DNA of 64,000 nucleotides from Ruminiclostridium sufflavum DSM 19573 (GTDB taxonomy: Bacteria; Bacillota; Clostridia; Acetivibrionales; DSM-1351). Location of the stretch: positions 62,001-126,000 of the forward strand of contig NZ_QKMR01000008.1 in the NCBI RefSeq assembly GCF_003208175.1. The letters are read 5' to 3'. Positions 34,650-43,837 of this stretch are shown piece after piece (the stretch's first letter is position 1; each line of letters starts with the position of its first letter). Below the pieces are notes generated by a model. That model worked only from the letters and a program-made list of their open reading frames with translations, was not told the DNA's origin and searched no databases. Position numbers and translations under genes: made by a program.

Positions 34650-35736
34650 CAATATTTCAATCATTGGACTTGGACTTATCGGCGGTTCCTTGGCAAAAGC
34701 GTTCCGTCAGGAAAACAAGGCTTTTAAAATATTTGCCGTGGACAATTGTTCCGAAGCGCTCAAGCTGGCAGAAGCCGACGGTGTGATTGACATGGGCTTT
34801 AATGAATGCTGCTCAGAAATATGGAATTCAGACATTATATTTATTTGCACTCCTATAAGAAAAACCATGCAATTTATATCTCAGCTGGCAGATAACGTTA
34901 AAGACGATTGTATTATAACAGATGTGGCAAGTACAAAGCATGAAATCTGCAATTATGTTGATGGCCTGAAAAATCCGCCGATATTTATCGGCGGTCATCC
35001 GATGGCCGGCACTGAAAAATCCGGATACTTAAATACTTTTTCTCATCTGTTTCAAAATGCATATTACGTGCTAACGCCTTCAAAAACAGCTTCAAAAGCT
35101 GCATTAGGCACCTTGGAGGCATTACTCACCGGTATAGGCGCAATTCCTATAATTGTATCTCCCGAAAAGCATGATATTGTTGCAGGCTGTATAAGCCATG
35201 TACCTCACATTATTGCTTCCGCACTGGTCACTCTTGCCAAAAACGAAAACGATTCCGAATTAATAAAGCTTTTGGCAGCCGGTGGCTTCAGGGACATTAC
35301 ACGAATAGCTTCCTCCAATCCCACTATGTGGGAAAATGTTGTATTAAGCAATAGCCCAGTCATAGTTGAACTGCTGGATAAGTTCAAGAAAATAATTGAT
35401 GAAACGGCAGACAATATAAGCAGCTTTAATAACAGCGAGATTTATAACTTTTTCGATAAAGCCAAAAGCTTCCGTGACAGTTTTTCAACCACTTCTGTAG
35501 GCCTTATCCCAAAAAGCTTTGAGTTAATTCTGGATATAGAAGATGAGCCGGGTATTATAGGTAAGATAGCTACTCTGCTGGGTGATAATGAAATAAATCT
35601 GAAAAATATAAATGTTTCCAATAGCAGGGAATACGAGCAGGGCTGCCTTAAAATCACACTGTCGGATCAGTCCAATACTGACAGAGCTTATAAAATTCTA
35701 TCTGGTTATTCATATAAAGTATTCAGAAAAGAATGA
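34639..35736 (+). CDS. tyrA: Prephenate dehydrogenase with C-terminal ACT domain
   Basis: 365 residues. The Rossmann motif GLGLIGGSLAKAF (near 10) binds NAD; HPMAGTEKSGY (near 118) is the prephenate-site region; residues 295-365 form an ACT domain (LDIEDEPGIIGKIATLLGDN) likely sensing tyrosine. It converts prephenate to hydroxyphenylpyruvate. Start at 34639 has GAGAGAG upstream and overlaps aroF, so the two are translationally coupled. Confidence 0.95.
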   Translation: MKLNNISIIGLGLIGGSLAKAFRQENKAFKIFAVDNCSEALKLAEADGVIDMGFNECCSEIWNSDIIFICTPIRKTMQFISQLADNVKDDCIITDVASTKHEICNYVDGLKNPPIFIGGHPMAGTEKSGYLNTFSHLFQNAYYVLTPSKTASKAALGTLEALLTGIGAIPIIVSPEKHDIVAGCISHVPHIIASALVTLAKNENDSELIKLLAAGGFRDITRIASSNPTMWENVVLSNSPVIVELLDKFKKIIDETADNISSFNNSEIYNFFDKAKSFRDSFSTTSVGLIPKSFELILDIEDEPGIIGKIATLLGDNEINLKNINVSNSREYEQGCLKITLSDQSNTDRAYKILSGYSYKVFRKE

Positions 35737-35752
35737 GCAGATTACTGACAGA

Positions 35753-35836
35753 AGCTGCTGCAAAAAAATCCCACAGATAATATTCGTATACCGTAATATT
35801 ACCGCTGAAAAATATTTTGCAGCAGCTCTTTTTTAT
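35753..35836 (+). terminator. Long-loop terminator after tyrA
   Basis: AGCTGCTGCAAAA (35753-35765) pairs perfectly with TTTTGCAGCAGCT (35815-35827) around a 49-base loop containing AATATT/AATATT-type inner pairing, then CTTTTTTA. Confidence 0.8.
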
Positions 35837-35854
35837 AGCTTTTCCCATACGTTA

Positions 35855-35866
35855 AAAGTCAATTAC
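35855..35866 (-). repeat. Dispersed GTAATTGACTTT motif, copy 6
   Basis: Minus-strand copy preceded by GGCTTCAGCCGATA; between tyrA terminator and the 3' end of rex. Confidence 0.4.
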
Positions 35867-35898
35867 TATCGGCTGAAGCCTACTAAAGTCAAAACAAA

Positions 35899-36537
35899 TC
35901 AGTCTCTTTCAAACTTTTCATTCAGCTTATATCCCAGTACCATTAGGCTGTCACTGAGATGTACATTCTCAACTATAACATCATACGGAATCTTCAAATC
36001 CATTGGCGAAAAGTTCCACAACCCTTTAATTCCCAGTCTTCCGACCTTGTCAGCGATAGAAGCTGTCACCTTATACGGAACACACAGCATAGCTATATCA
36101 ACAGTGTTATTTATTACAAAATCGTCTAATTCTTCAATATCAGTAACTTTTAAGTTTTTAATTTTTCTTCCGATTATTTCAGGATTTGAATCAAATATTC
36201 CTACGATTTTAAAGCCTCTTTTTTCAAAGTTAACGTAATTTGCAAGTGCCTGACCCATATTTCCTGCTCCGATTATGATTGCATAGAAGGTTTTATTAAT
36301 TCCCAGAATATTTCCTATCTCATTATAAAGAGACTCAACATTGTAACCATAACCTTGTTGTCCAAAACCACCGAAGCAATTGAGATCCTGCCTGATTTGA
36401 GAAGCAGTAATCCCCATTCTTATGCTTAATTCCTTTGAAGATATTCTTTTTATCCCGTTCTCCAGCAAATCATTCAGATATCTGTGATATCTTGGAAGCC
36501 GTTTTATTACAGCAATAGAAATTTTCTTTGCAGTCAT
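35899..36537 (-). CDS. rex: Redox-sensing transcriptional repressor Rex
   Basis: 212 residues. A winged helix N-terminus (RLPRYHRYLNDLLENGI, ITASQIRQDLNCFGGFG) is joined to a Rossmann domain (IIGAGNMGQALANY near 90). Rex senses the NADH/NAD ratio and represses fermentation genes. The start at 36537 follows GGGGTGAGG; four extra open codons lack support. A consensus promoter lies upstream. Confidence 0.96.
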   Translation of the reverse strand: MTAKKISIAVIKRLPRYHRYLNDLLENGIKRISSKELSIRMGITASQIRQDLNCFGGFGQQGYGYNVESLYNEIGNILGINKTFYAIIIGAGNMGQALANYVNFEKRGFKIVGIFDSNPEIIGRKIKNLKVTDIEELDDFVINNTVDIAMLCVPYKVTASIADKVGRLGIKGLWNFSPMDLKIPYDVIVENVHLSDSLMVLGYKLNEKFERD

Positions 36538-36572
36538 TAGAATCCTCACCCCATAACTCTGTTTGTGTAGGT

Positions 36573-36602
36573 ATTATATCATCTTTGTTATTTTATTGTC
36601 AA
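36573..36602 (-). promoter_or_regulatory. rex promoter
   Basis: Read leftward, perfect TTGACA (36602-36597) and perfect TATAAT (36578-36573) separated by 18 bases, about 35 bases before the rex start. Confidence 0.85.
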
Positions 36603-36900
36603 TATTTTTCACCTTAATTTGACATTATAGGAATCGCCTAGCTGTAAATATATGGTATTTAATAATAAGCATATAATTATAATCTCCATGTTTATTCCAC
36701 TTTTGTAATACAGCTTGATTATGCGGACAGAAGGGCTGCGGCTCGCCAAATTTGTGGGTCTGAACCGGGCTTGGAGGCTAAATATATTTAAGGGCTGTAC
36801 AAAAAGTATAGTGTCAAAAGCCAAAATGCGTGATAAAATAGTCATGGTATTTAAGCAGGATATTTTTCACAAAATATATAAGGATTCGAGGAGAGCTAAA
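36603..36900 (+). other. Leader region upstream of the GT4-CsaB fusion gene
   Basis: Holds a TTGACA (36619-36624) without a convincing -10, and a GC-richer stretch (36720-36785) that includes CCGGGCTTGGAGGCTAAAT, which resembles a decayed hairpin/Shine-Dalgarno module but lacks a start codon. The frame of the downstream gene is open throughout, yet no ribosome site supports translation here. Confidence 0.3.
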
Positions 36901-39153
36901 ATGAAAGTTTTGCACATGATCGGCGGAGGAGATGTCGGCGGAGCAAAGGTACACGTTCTATCACTGGTAAAGGAACTTACTTCGCATATAGACGTGACTC
37001 TTTTAAGTCTTAGACCGGGGGCCTTTGCAGATGATGCCCGTGCAATGGGACTGAATGTTGAAGTTATTAAATCCTCCAATGTTATATCAGATATAAGCAA
37101 TACCGTAAAATTTGTTAATAAAAATAATTTTGATATAATTCACTCTCACGGTGCAAAAGCAAATATATTTGCATATGCAATAAAAAAAGCCTGTAACGTG
37201 CCTGTAGTAACAACGATGCACAGTGATTACAAATTGGACTACATGCAGAGCTTTTACAAAAAAATGACAATTGGGTTATTGAATTCAATCGTTCTCCGCA
37301 GGCTTGATTATTATATTGTTGTCACATCGGCCTTCAGGAAAATGCTTACAGAAAGAGGATACAAGGACAGCCGGATATACACTATTTTAAATGGAATTGA
37401 TTTCGGCAAGCCTCTGAAAAACTATAACAGGGAGGACTTCTGCAAAAAATACGGTATTTCATCAGATGAAAGCGATATATTTGTAGGTACTGCCGCAAGG
37501 CTTGATCCCGTTAAGGATATAGGCACTCTTCTTGAGGCTGCAAAGCTTGTTGTAGATAAAAACCCAAAGGTTAAGTTCATTATCGGCGGAGAAGGAGATG
37601 AGAGTAAGGACTTAAAAGCACGTGCTGCTAATCTCGGCCTGAATAAAAATGTATTTTTCGTAGGCTGGCTTAATGATCCTTATGAATTAATAAGCATACT
37701 GGATATAAATGTAATGACCTCCATCAGTGAAGGCTTTCCTTATTATCTTCTGGAAGGCGCACGTTTTTCAAAGGCAACCATCTGCAGCAGGGTCGGCGGA
37801 ATTCCCGATCTGCTTGAATCCTCTGTAAACGGATACCTTTTTGAGCCGCGTGACTATAATACTCTGGCGGAACAGCTTCTCATACTCTCTTCTGACAGTG
37901 CCAAAAGAGAGGACTTCGGAAGGAAGCTCTATACTAAAGCAGACAAGGACTTTTCTCTTACTGCTATGTGCAGAACACAGCTGGAAATATATAATTCGAT
38001 ATCAAGAGTTATTTCACATAAGTATAAGCAAAAAAAATACGATGCTATTATTTCAGGCTACTATGGCTTCAACAATATCGGTGACGATGCCATGCTTAGG
38101 TCTATAGTCTTCAACCTGAAGCAGCAAAAGCCCGACATATCCATTCTGGCATTATCGAGAAGGCCGGAGGAAACCAGCATGAGCTATGGCATCTACTCTA
38201 TAAACAGAAAGAATGTCTTTACAGTATACTCTGCCATGAGAAAAGCCAAGCTGTTTATATACGGGGGGGGCAATATTATTCAGGACAGCACCAGCTCCCG
38301 TTCCTTGATTTACTATTTAAGCACAGCCTGGCTGGCAAAAAGGCTTAGCTTGAAGGTCATGTTTTATGCAAACGGCATCGGTCCAATAAACAAATCCATG
38401 AATGCCGAGTTTTCAAGAAGAATCTTGAACAGGGCCGATATCATAACCGTAAGAGAAAAATGGTCCTACAATGAGCTCAAAAAAATGGGTATCACCAAAC
38501 CCAAAATTGTTTTAACAGCTGACGCTGCATTGGCAATAAAAAATGATGAAAAGGTTCAGGCTGAAATTATTTTTGATCATGAAGGAATTCCTTTTGACGG
38601 TAAATATGCAGGCTTTTCAGTCAGAAGATGTCCAGGTCTGGAAGACTGCCAGCATGTAAAATATGAAAAAACCATAGCTGAAATAGCTGACTATGTTTAT
38701 TTGGCATATGGTTTAAAGCCCGTTTTTATTCCTATGGAATATCAAGCTGATATTTTTACTGTAAGAAACATTGTCTCAAAAATGAAAACAGACTGCTATA
38801 TTATAAGCGACAGGCACTCTGTTTCAGAAACCTTTGCAATAATAAAGAAAATGGATATTATGATAGCTATGAGACTTCACGCCCTTATATTTTCAGCATA
38901 TATGAATGTTCCGTTTCTCGGTATCAGTTATCAGCCAAAGGTAGAAGGCTTTTTAGAATATGTTAACCAGCCCTCAGCAGGTAACGTTAAAGACCTGTCT
39001 TTTGAAAATATGCGTTCAAAGGTTGATCATATTATGCAGAATAAGGCCTCCATTAAAGCTGAGCTTGCCGAATCTGTCGAAGCTCTGGTAAGCAAGGCAG
39101 AGGAAAATTCGCGCCTCGCAATTGAGTTAATTGATTCAATTCCCATAAACTAA
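36901..39153 (+). CDS. Glycosyltransferase family 4 fused to CsaB polysaccharide pyruvyltransferase
   Basis: 750 residues. The ATG at 36901 follows GAGGAGAG and gives MKVLHMIGGGDVGGAKVHVL. Residues 1-375 are a GT4 (GT-B) glycosyltransferase (HSHGAKANI near 80; ISEGFPYYLLEGARFSK near 280). Residues 380-740 match CsaB (SGYYGFNNIGDDAML near 388, YGGGNIIQDSTS, YANGIGPINK), which adds ketal pyruvate to secondary cell-wall polymer so that SLH-domain proteins can bind. The fusion couples sugar transfer and pyruvylation in one protein. No SLH gene is nearby. In a cellulosome producer this could support surface anchoring of scaffoldins or S-layer. Confidence 0.88.
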   Translation: MKVLHMIGGGDVGGAKVHVLSLVKELTSHIDVTLLSLRPGAFADDARAMGLNVEVIKSSNVISDISNTVKFVNKNNFDIIHSHGAKANIFAYAIKKACNVPVVTTMHSDYKLDYMQSFYKKMTIGLLNSIVLRRLDYYIVVTSAFRKMLTERGYKDSRIYTILNGIDFGKPLKNYNREDFCKKYGISSDESDIFVGTAARLDPVKDIGTLLEAAKLVVDKNPKVKFIIGGEGDESKDLKARAANLGLNKNVFFVGWLNDPYELISILDINVMTSISEGFPYYLLEGARFSKATICSRVGGIPDLLESSVNGYLFEPRDYNTLAEQLLILSSDSAKREDFGRKLYTKADKDFSLTAMCRTQLEIYNSISRVISHKYKQKKYDAIISGYYGFNNIGDDAMLRSIVFNLKQQKPDISILALSRRPEETSMSYGIYSINRKNVFTVYSAMRKAKLFIYGGGNIIQDSTSSRSLIYYLSTAWLAKRLSLKVMFYANGIGPINKSMNAEFSRRILNRADIITVREKWSYNELKKMGITKPKIVLTADAALAIKNDEKVQAEIIFDHEGIPFDGKYAGFSVRRCPGLEDCQHVKYEKTIAEIADYVYLAYGLKPVFIPMEYQADIFTVRNIVSKMKTDCYIISDRHSVSETFAIIKKMDIMIAMRLHALIFSAYMNVPFLGISYQPKVEGFLEYVNQPSAGNVKDLSFENMRSKVDHIMQNKASIKAELAESVEALVSKAEENSRLAIELIDSIPIN

Positions 39154-39205
39154 AGGCTTTGCGGCTAAAGCCCCTGAATTTTCAAGGCTTCAGCCGCAAA
39201 GCCTT
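39154..39205. terminator. Bidirectional terminator
   Basis: AAGGCTTTGCGGCT (39154-39167) pairs perfectly with AGCCGCAAAGCCTT (39192-39205), with an inner AAGCC/GGCTT stem, between two convergent genes. Confidence 0.75.
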
Positions 39206-39211
39206 ATCCTA

Positions 39212-41128
39212 TTATTGTTGAATATCCATTTGTTCTGTTATATCTGCCCATACAATATATAATTCTTCAAGAGCTGACTCCTTAATCTGCTTTTCCTCAT
39301 TCAGCTCAATTAATTTTACATGATCTGTGGCAAATTCAATCATTTCCATGTCTATGTCCTTCAGTCTCTGTTCCAGCCTTCCGATATCTCTTTCGGTATC
39401 CGACAGCTGCTTTTCAAGCTTACGTATTCTGCTTCGCTCTTCCTTGGTGGCAATATGGCTCTGTTTAGCTTCTGTCATGCCATACTCCTCAGCAGAGCCC
39501 TTGTCGGCCTGCGTACTTTTCCTGTAATGAGCAGAGTAATAAGTATAGTTGCCTATACAGTCAATTACGGGACTTGCACCGATATCAATTATCCTTGTGG
39601 CAAGCTTATCAATAAAATATCTGTCATGGGAAACAATCAGCATTGTACCCTCATATTCCCCCAGAGCCTCTTCCAATATTTCTCTTGAATTAATATCCAG
39701 ATGATTTGTAGGCTCGTCCAATATAATAAAATTGGCATCTGAAAAAATCAGCTTGAGCATTGCAACCCTGCTTTTTTCTCCTCCGCTTAAAACAGATATT
39801 TTTTTGAAAACATCCTCATCTGTAAATAAAAATGCTGCCAGCGCACTTCTTACTTCAGTCTGAACTAATTTCTGATTTGCGCTCCAAACCTCATCCAGAA
39901 TGGTATTATTTTCATTCAAGCCCTCCATCTCCTGATCATAGTAACCAAGCTTCACCTTTGCTCCATAGCTGAATTTCCCAGAGGTAGCCTCCAGCTGTCC
40001 TGCCAATATTTTTAAAAGCGTAGATTTCCCGCAGCCATTCGGCCCTAATAAAAATACTCTTTCAGCCTTTCGTATATTGAACCCGACATTTTTAAACAAT
40101 TCCCTGTCATCAAATTTTTTAGAGACAGAGTCAACCTCCAAGACTTCATTTCCGCTGGCTATAGCCTGATTGAACTTCATTCGTATCTTTTGAGGCTGCG
40201 CAGCCGGCTTGTCAACCTTTTCCATCCTGTCAAGAGCCTTTTGACGGCTTTCAGCCGCAATAATATTCCTTTCTCTGTTCCATCTTCTCTGCTGCTCTAT
40301 ATAAGCTTCCTGACGCGCAATTTCCTTCTGCTGCTGCTGATAATGCTTCTCCTGTACCTCTCTGTTTGCAGACTTCTGTTTTATATAAGCAGAATAATTG
40401 CAATTGTACACCATGCTGGTGCAATTTTCTATTTCAATAGTTCTATTGGTTACAGAATCAAGGAAATACCTATCATGAGATATTATGAGCAGGCACTTCT
40501 TATAGTTTTTCAAATAATCCTCCAGCCACTCTACAGCTGAAATGTCCAAGTGGTTTGTAGGTTCATCCAGCATGAGTATGTCAGGCTCCTCAAGAAGAAC
40601 CTTTGCCAATGCCAGTCTTGTTTTCTGCCCTCCGCTTAGAATACTGACTTTTTTTTGGAATTCACTGTCATTAAATCCAAGACCTCTGAGTACTCCCCTT
40701 ACCCTGCTATTATATTCATATCCGCCAAGATAAGAGAATCTCTCGGTTAATCTGCTATATTCCTTCATTAGTGATGATAAATCATCCTTATCTCCGGCAG
40801 TACTGATTTTCCTTTCAATTATTCCAATTGATTTTTCCATATCAATAAGCTCTTTAAAAACCTCAAGAAGCTCATCCCAGAGTGTATTTTCAGTATTGAC
40901 AGAGGCATTCTGCTTCAAATACCCTAAAATCAGGTCTTTTGAGACAAAAACTTCTCCGTCTTCCTGATTCAGCTCTCCCGTAATAATTTTGAATAATGTA
41001 GACTTTCCTGCACCATTTACACCCACCAGACCGACCTTGTCATTTTCCTGTACACTGAAGGAAATATCTTTTATTATAGTCTCCGTTCCATATGAAAAAC
41101 CAATATTGTTACAATTAAGTACTATCAC
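39212..41128 (-). CDS. ABC-F family ATPase
   Basis: 638 residues. Two ABC domains without membrane segments: Walker A GVNGAGKST near 38 and GPNGCGKST near 357; signatures LSGGQKTRLAL near 163 and LSGGEKSRVAML near 448. A charged linker (about 240-310) is the P-site tRNA-interaction motif region, and the C-terminal 80 residues are a coiled coil (LEKQLSDTERDIGRLEQRL). ABC-F proteins act on ribosomes, as translation factors or antibiotic-protection proteins; this one is closer in plan to the housekeeping YdiF/Uup type. No antibiotic resistance context. Confidence 0.92.
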   Translation of the reverse strand: MIVLNCNNIGFSYGTETIIKDISFSVQENDKVGLVGVNGAGKSTLFKIITGELNQEDGEVFVSKDLILGYLKQNASVNTENTLWDELLEVFKELIDMEKSIGIIERKISTAGDKDDLSSLMKEYSRLTERFSYLGGYEYNSRVRGVLRGLGFNDSEFQKKVSILSGGQKTRLALAKVLLEEPDILMLDEPTNHLDISAVEWLEDYLKNYKKCLLIISHDRYFLDSVTNRTIEIENCTSMVYNCNYSAYIKQKSANREVQEKHYQQQQKEIARQEAYIEQQRRWNRERNIIAAESRQKALDRMEKVDKPAAQPQKIRMKFNQAIASGNEVLEVDSVSKKFDDRELFKNVGFNIRKAERVFLLGPNGCGKSTLLKILAGQLEATSGKFSYGAKVKLGYYDQEMEGLNENNTILDEVWSANQKLVQTEVRSALAAFLFTDEDVFKKISVLSGGEKSRVAMLKLIFSDANFIILDEPTNHLDINSREILEEALGEYEGTMLIVSHDRYFIDKLATRIIDIGASPVIDCIGNYTYYSAHYRKSTQADKGSAEEYGMTEAKQSHIATKEERSRIRKLEKQLSDTERDIGRLEQRLKDIDMEMIEFATDHVKLIELNEEKQIKESALEELYIVWADITEQMDIQQ

Positions 41129-41360
41129 GTTAACTCTCCATTATTTTGATAATTTAGCTTTCAGCTTATGTCTATGAGAAGCTGAATAGATACATTATTC
41201 ATTATAACAAAATATAGCCCATTCCATCTACATATTTTAAATTTTGCAGATAAATGGGATATATTTTTAAAAAACTACTGCACCAGCTCCTTCAGCGCCC
41301 TTTAAGCTAACCTTCCTTTCGCCGGTATCACCGACGACATACGTAGCAAAGAAAGAGTGT

Positions 41361-41391
41361 ATCACAAAAAGCTGCAAACAGCTTTTTGATA
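41361..41391 (-). terminator. Terminator after the amidase gene
   Basis: AAAAAGCTG pairs with CAGCTTTTT around a 4-base loop (41366-41387), with T-run on the minus strand. A small unassigned CGGTGATACCGG-type hairpin follows near 41325. Confidence 0.75.
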
Positions 41392-41397
41392 TGCTAA

Positions 41398-42159
41398 TTA
41401 TTTTACAGTTTTTCCTGTATTTCCTTTAAAATAAGTATCAATTCCACCCTTTACTGCCTGTGCAATCTTATTCTGATAATCTTCCGCAGCCAGTTTTTTC
41501 TCTTCTTCCGAATTTGATAAGAATCCGCACTCAACAATTACTGTTGTGGTTTTTAAGTTCTTTAATATCATAATCTGATCCTTTTTAACCAAAGCCACCC
41601 TGTCATTTGTATTGTCTACATTAAGCCGTATGGAATTCTGAATCTCATTTGCGAGCTTCTGACTATCAGGAGAATTGGGAGGAAAAAACACCTGTGCGCC
41701 ATGATATTTTGTCTGGGCAAACTTATTCAGATGAATGCTGACAACAATATCCGCACCTGATTCATCCATGATTTGTTTCCTTCTGGTTAAATCCTCTCTT
41801 CTCTTCTGTAAAATATTATTCGTTTCGGTGCCGTAAACCAGCTGATCTGCGTCACGCGTCAGTATAACCTTATAATTGTCCTTTTCCAAAAGATTTTTGA
41901 CAAGCATTACAATATTCAGATTTACATCTTTCTCTTTCAATCCACTATAATCGCTGACCGCACCCGGATCCTCGCCTCCGTGTCCTGCATCCAGAATAAC
42001 AGTCTTAGTCACCGGCTGAGGATTAACAGGAGCCTGTTCAGCTGCACCTGTGACAGGCTTTGAATAGTCAACAGCAAATCCAATGCTGAATACGGTTATA
42101 GAAAATAAGAGCAGCAGAGATACAAACAAAACATTTTTCTTTTTAATTACTACTATCAT
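41398..42159 (-). CDS. N-acetylmuramoyl-L-alanine amidase, CwlD-like
   Basis: 253 residues. The ATG at 42159 has AAGGA 8 bases upstream; the ATG three codons earlier overlaps that site. A signal anchor (residues 5-28) precedes an Amidase_3 domain: zinc ligands in ILDAGHGGEDPGA and SIHLNKF, and the catalytic glutamate in VIVECGFLSN. The enzyme cleaves muramic acid-peptide bonds; CwlD-type members make muramic lactam in spore cortex, which fits a sporulating clostridium. Monocistronic. Confidence 0.92.
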   Translation of the reverse strand: MIVVIKKKNVLFVSLLLLFSITVFSIGFAVDYSKPVTGAAEQAPVNPQPVTKTVILDAGHGGEDPGAVSDYSGLKEKDVNLNIVMLVKNLLEKDNYKVILTRDADQLVYGTETNNILQKRREDLTRRKQIMDESGADIVVSIHLNKFAQTKYHGAQVFFPPNSPDSQKLANEIQNSIRLNVDNTNDRVALVKKDQIMILKNLKTTTVIVECGFLSNSEEEKKLAAEDYQNKIAQAVKGGIDTYFKGNTGKTVK

Positions 42160-42238
42160 AGAAACCATCCTTTAGTCGTTTTTGAGTCTCTTTATTATTA
42201 TGGATATTCATAATCGGCTTCATTATGACTAAAACGAG

Positions 42239-42272
42239 TAAAAAAATAAGAAAGGAACTCCTTCTCCTTTCT
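42239..42272 (-). terminator. Intrinsic terminator
   Basis: On the minus strand AGAAAGGA pairs with TCCTTTCT (42272-42249), then TATTTTTTTAC. Ends the HEAT-like protein transcript. Confidence 0.85.
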
Positions 42273-42309
42273 CGCTCAGTTATTTAAATTAATTTACAAT
42301 TTGCAAAGC

Positions 42310-43155
42310 TTATTTTATGTGAGGCAAATCCTCTATTTCGCCGCCCAGCTTTTTAATAACTGCTATTATAAGATTCAATGTGTCCTTATCCATACTGCTC
42401 ATATTCTTCAGTATATGACCTCTTAGAAGGGGGATTGCTCTCCCGTCACCGTAATCTCCAAGAACCTCGGCTGCCATTCTGATATTTTTCATACCTCTAA
42501 AGGCATTTTTCAATAGGAAGAAAACCTCATCGGAGGGATACTCCCTTGAAATCTCAGCAATACAAATAAGTAAATACTCCTTTACATTTTCCTTATCCGT
42601 ACTATTAAATGTTTCAACCAGCCTTTTCAGAATTTTATTCCCATATTCAATAACAGCAGCACAAACAGCTTCAGAAATTACTTCATCCCCGCCCGATTCC
42701 ATAAGCAGCTGAATTAATTTTTCTCCGTAATCATCATATTTCATACAGCCCACAGTATATATCGCCTGCGCAGCCGCCGGCTTATTTATAACCTCTGCCG
42801 AAGCAATTGCGCTCTTTGCAAACCCAAAAAGAATATCAGCCGCCGACCGCCCATGCTCCCTCAGCTTGTGGATAACAATATCCGGTATGCCGGCATCAGA
42901 AACCGATGCCATGTCTATAAAAAGCTCCGCCAGTTCCTCCAAGGCAGATATTGACTCTATATATTCCTTTGGTGTAATATATCCGATTTCAGCAATAGCC
43001 TCGTTCAGCCATTTTTCTTCGGTTTCCCTTATCAATTTTTCTTCATCTATTTTTATATCACAATTTTCTCTTGTAGCATGCTCTTCCAAATAACTGTCAA
43101 ATGCGGTTTCAATAGCATTGTTAAAGCTTTGGGAAACAATTTGATTGTTATTCAT
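42310..43155 (-). CDS. HEAT-like repeat protein, function unknown
   Basis: 281 residues, almost all helical. From residue 80 on, repeated helix pairs (for example AAAQAIYTVGCMKYDDYGEKL and IRMAAEVLGDYGDGRAIPLL) suggest HEAT or PBS-lyase-type repeats, which serve as protein-protein scaffolds. The acidic N-terminus (EEHATRENCDIKIDEEK) is distinct. AGAAGG precedes the ATG. It begins 2 bases after the membrane-protein gene, so the two are a pair. Confidence 0.7.
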   Translation of the reverse strand: MNNNQIVSQSFNNAIETAFDSYLEEHATRENCDIKIDEEKLIRETEEKWLNEAIAEIGYITPKEYIESISALEELAELFIDMASVSDAGIPDIVIHKLREHGRSAADILFGFAKSAIASAEVINKPAAAQAIYTVGCMKYDDYGEKLIQLLMESGGDEVISEAVCAAVIEYGNKILKRLVETFNSTDKENVKEYLLICIAEISREYPSDEVFFLLKNAFRGMKNIRMAAEVLGDYGDGRAIPLLRGHILKNMSSMDKDTLNLIIAVIKKLGGEIEDLPHIK

Positions 43156-43157
43156 AT

Positions 43158-43718
43158 TTATTTAAACCTTCTGTTCCTTTTATTTTTATTATCTTTCTTG
43201 GGCTGCAAGCCTAAAATACCTCTGATAAACGCACCCAAGTCAAAGCCCTTATATCCGGAAAAATACCCCAAAAATGCTGACAGAACTATTGTAAGCCAAG
43301 CTGCGGCATATCCCCATATTGACGTATACCCCGCAATTTTAGGAATAAACAGCATCGGTGCCACAAAGAGCTTGACTAAAGACAATCTTAATTTATCATA
43401 TTTGATGTCGGCACTAATAAAGCTTAAATCAAAATGAGGTGCTGTCAGAAACAACACAATCTGAATTATAACAAGAGGCGCAATGGCAAGCAATCCGTAT
43501 ATTGCTCCCTCATAGGGCCTTACCCTGCCAAACCGGCGCTTGTCAAAGCCGGTATAATTTGCCATTTCATAGTAGATAAGCGGTATTAAAATAATAAAAG
43601 TCGCTATTGAAAAATAGGCTGCAACAGAAGAAAAGCCAACAATAAAAACATAAAAGAAAATCATTACAAAAAAATAATATTTAAGCACTGCAAAGCTTCC
43701 TGACAAATATTTTTTCAT
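43158..43718 (-). CDS. Polytopic membrane protein of unknown function
   Basis: 186 residues with four to five hydrophobic segments and a basic C-terminal tail (KKDNKNKRNRRFK). The start at 43718 lies 5 bases after GGAGGCTG in a hairpin/ribosome-site module; four extra open codons upstream belong to that module. I do not recognise a family. It is coupled to the HEAT-like gene downstream and follows the GH18-LRR gene by about 120 bases. Confidence 0.75.
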   Translation of the reverse strand: MKKYLSGSFAVLKYYFFVMIFFYVFIVGFSSVAAYFSIATFIILIPLIYYEMANYTGFDKRRFGRVRPYEGAIYGLLAIAPLVIIQIVLFLTAPHFDLSFISADIKYDKLRLSLVKLFVAPMLFIPKIAGYTSIWGYAAAWLTIVLSAFLGYFSGYKGFDLGAFIRGILGLQPKKDNKNKRNRRFK

Positions 43719-43752
43719 TACAGCCTCCACACCGGGTTTTCCAGCCCGGCAT
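43719..43752 (-). promoter_or_regulatory. Hairpin/Shine-Dalgarno module of the membrane-protein gene
   Basis: Read leftward: ATGCCGGG-CTGGAAAA-CCCGGT hairpin, then GTGGAGGCTGTA and ATG. The 6-bp stem differs from the other modules by paired changes while spacing to the ATG is the same. Single copy; no complementary sequence upstream. Confidence 0.6.
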
Positions 43753-43837
43753 CTCCAAAATATTCAGATCTGCCTTCTTTTAAAAGCATCATTGTTAAAT
43801 AGAATACAACGTAACTGTACCTGTTGTCAAACACGCA

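Noticed and set aside
36715-36900. 62-codon N-terminal extension of the GT4-CsaB protein
   Set aside because: No ribosome site upstream; the ATG at 36901 has GAGGAGAG and gives the usual GT4 N-terminus.
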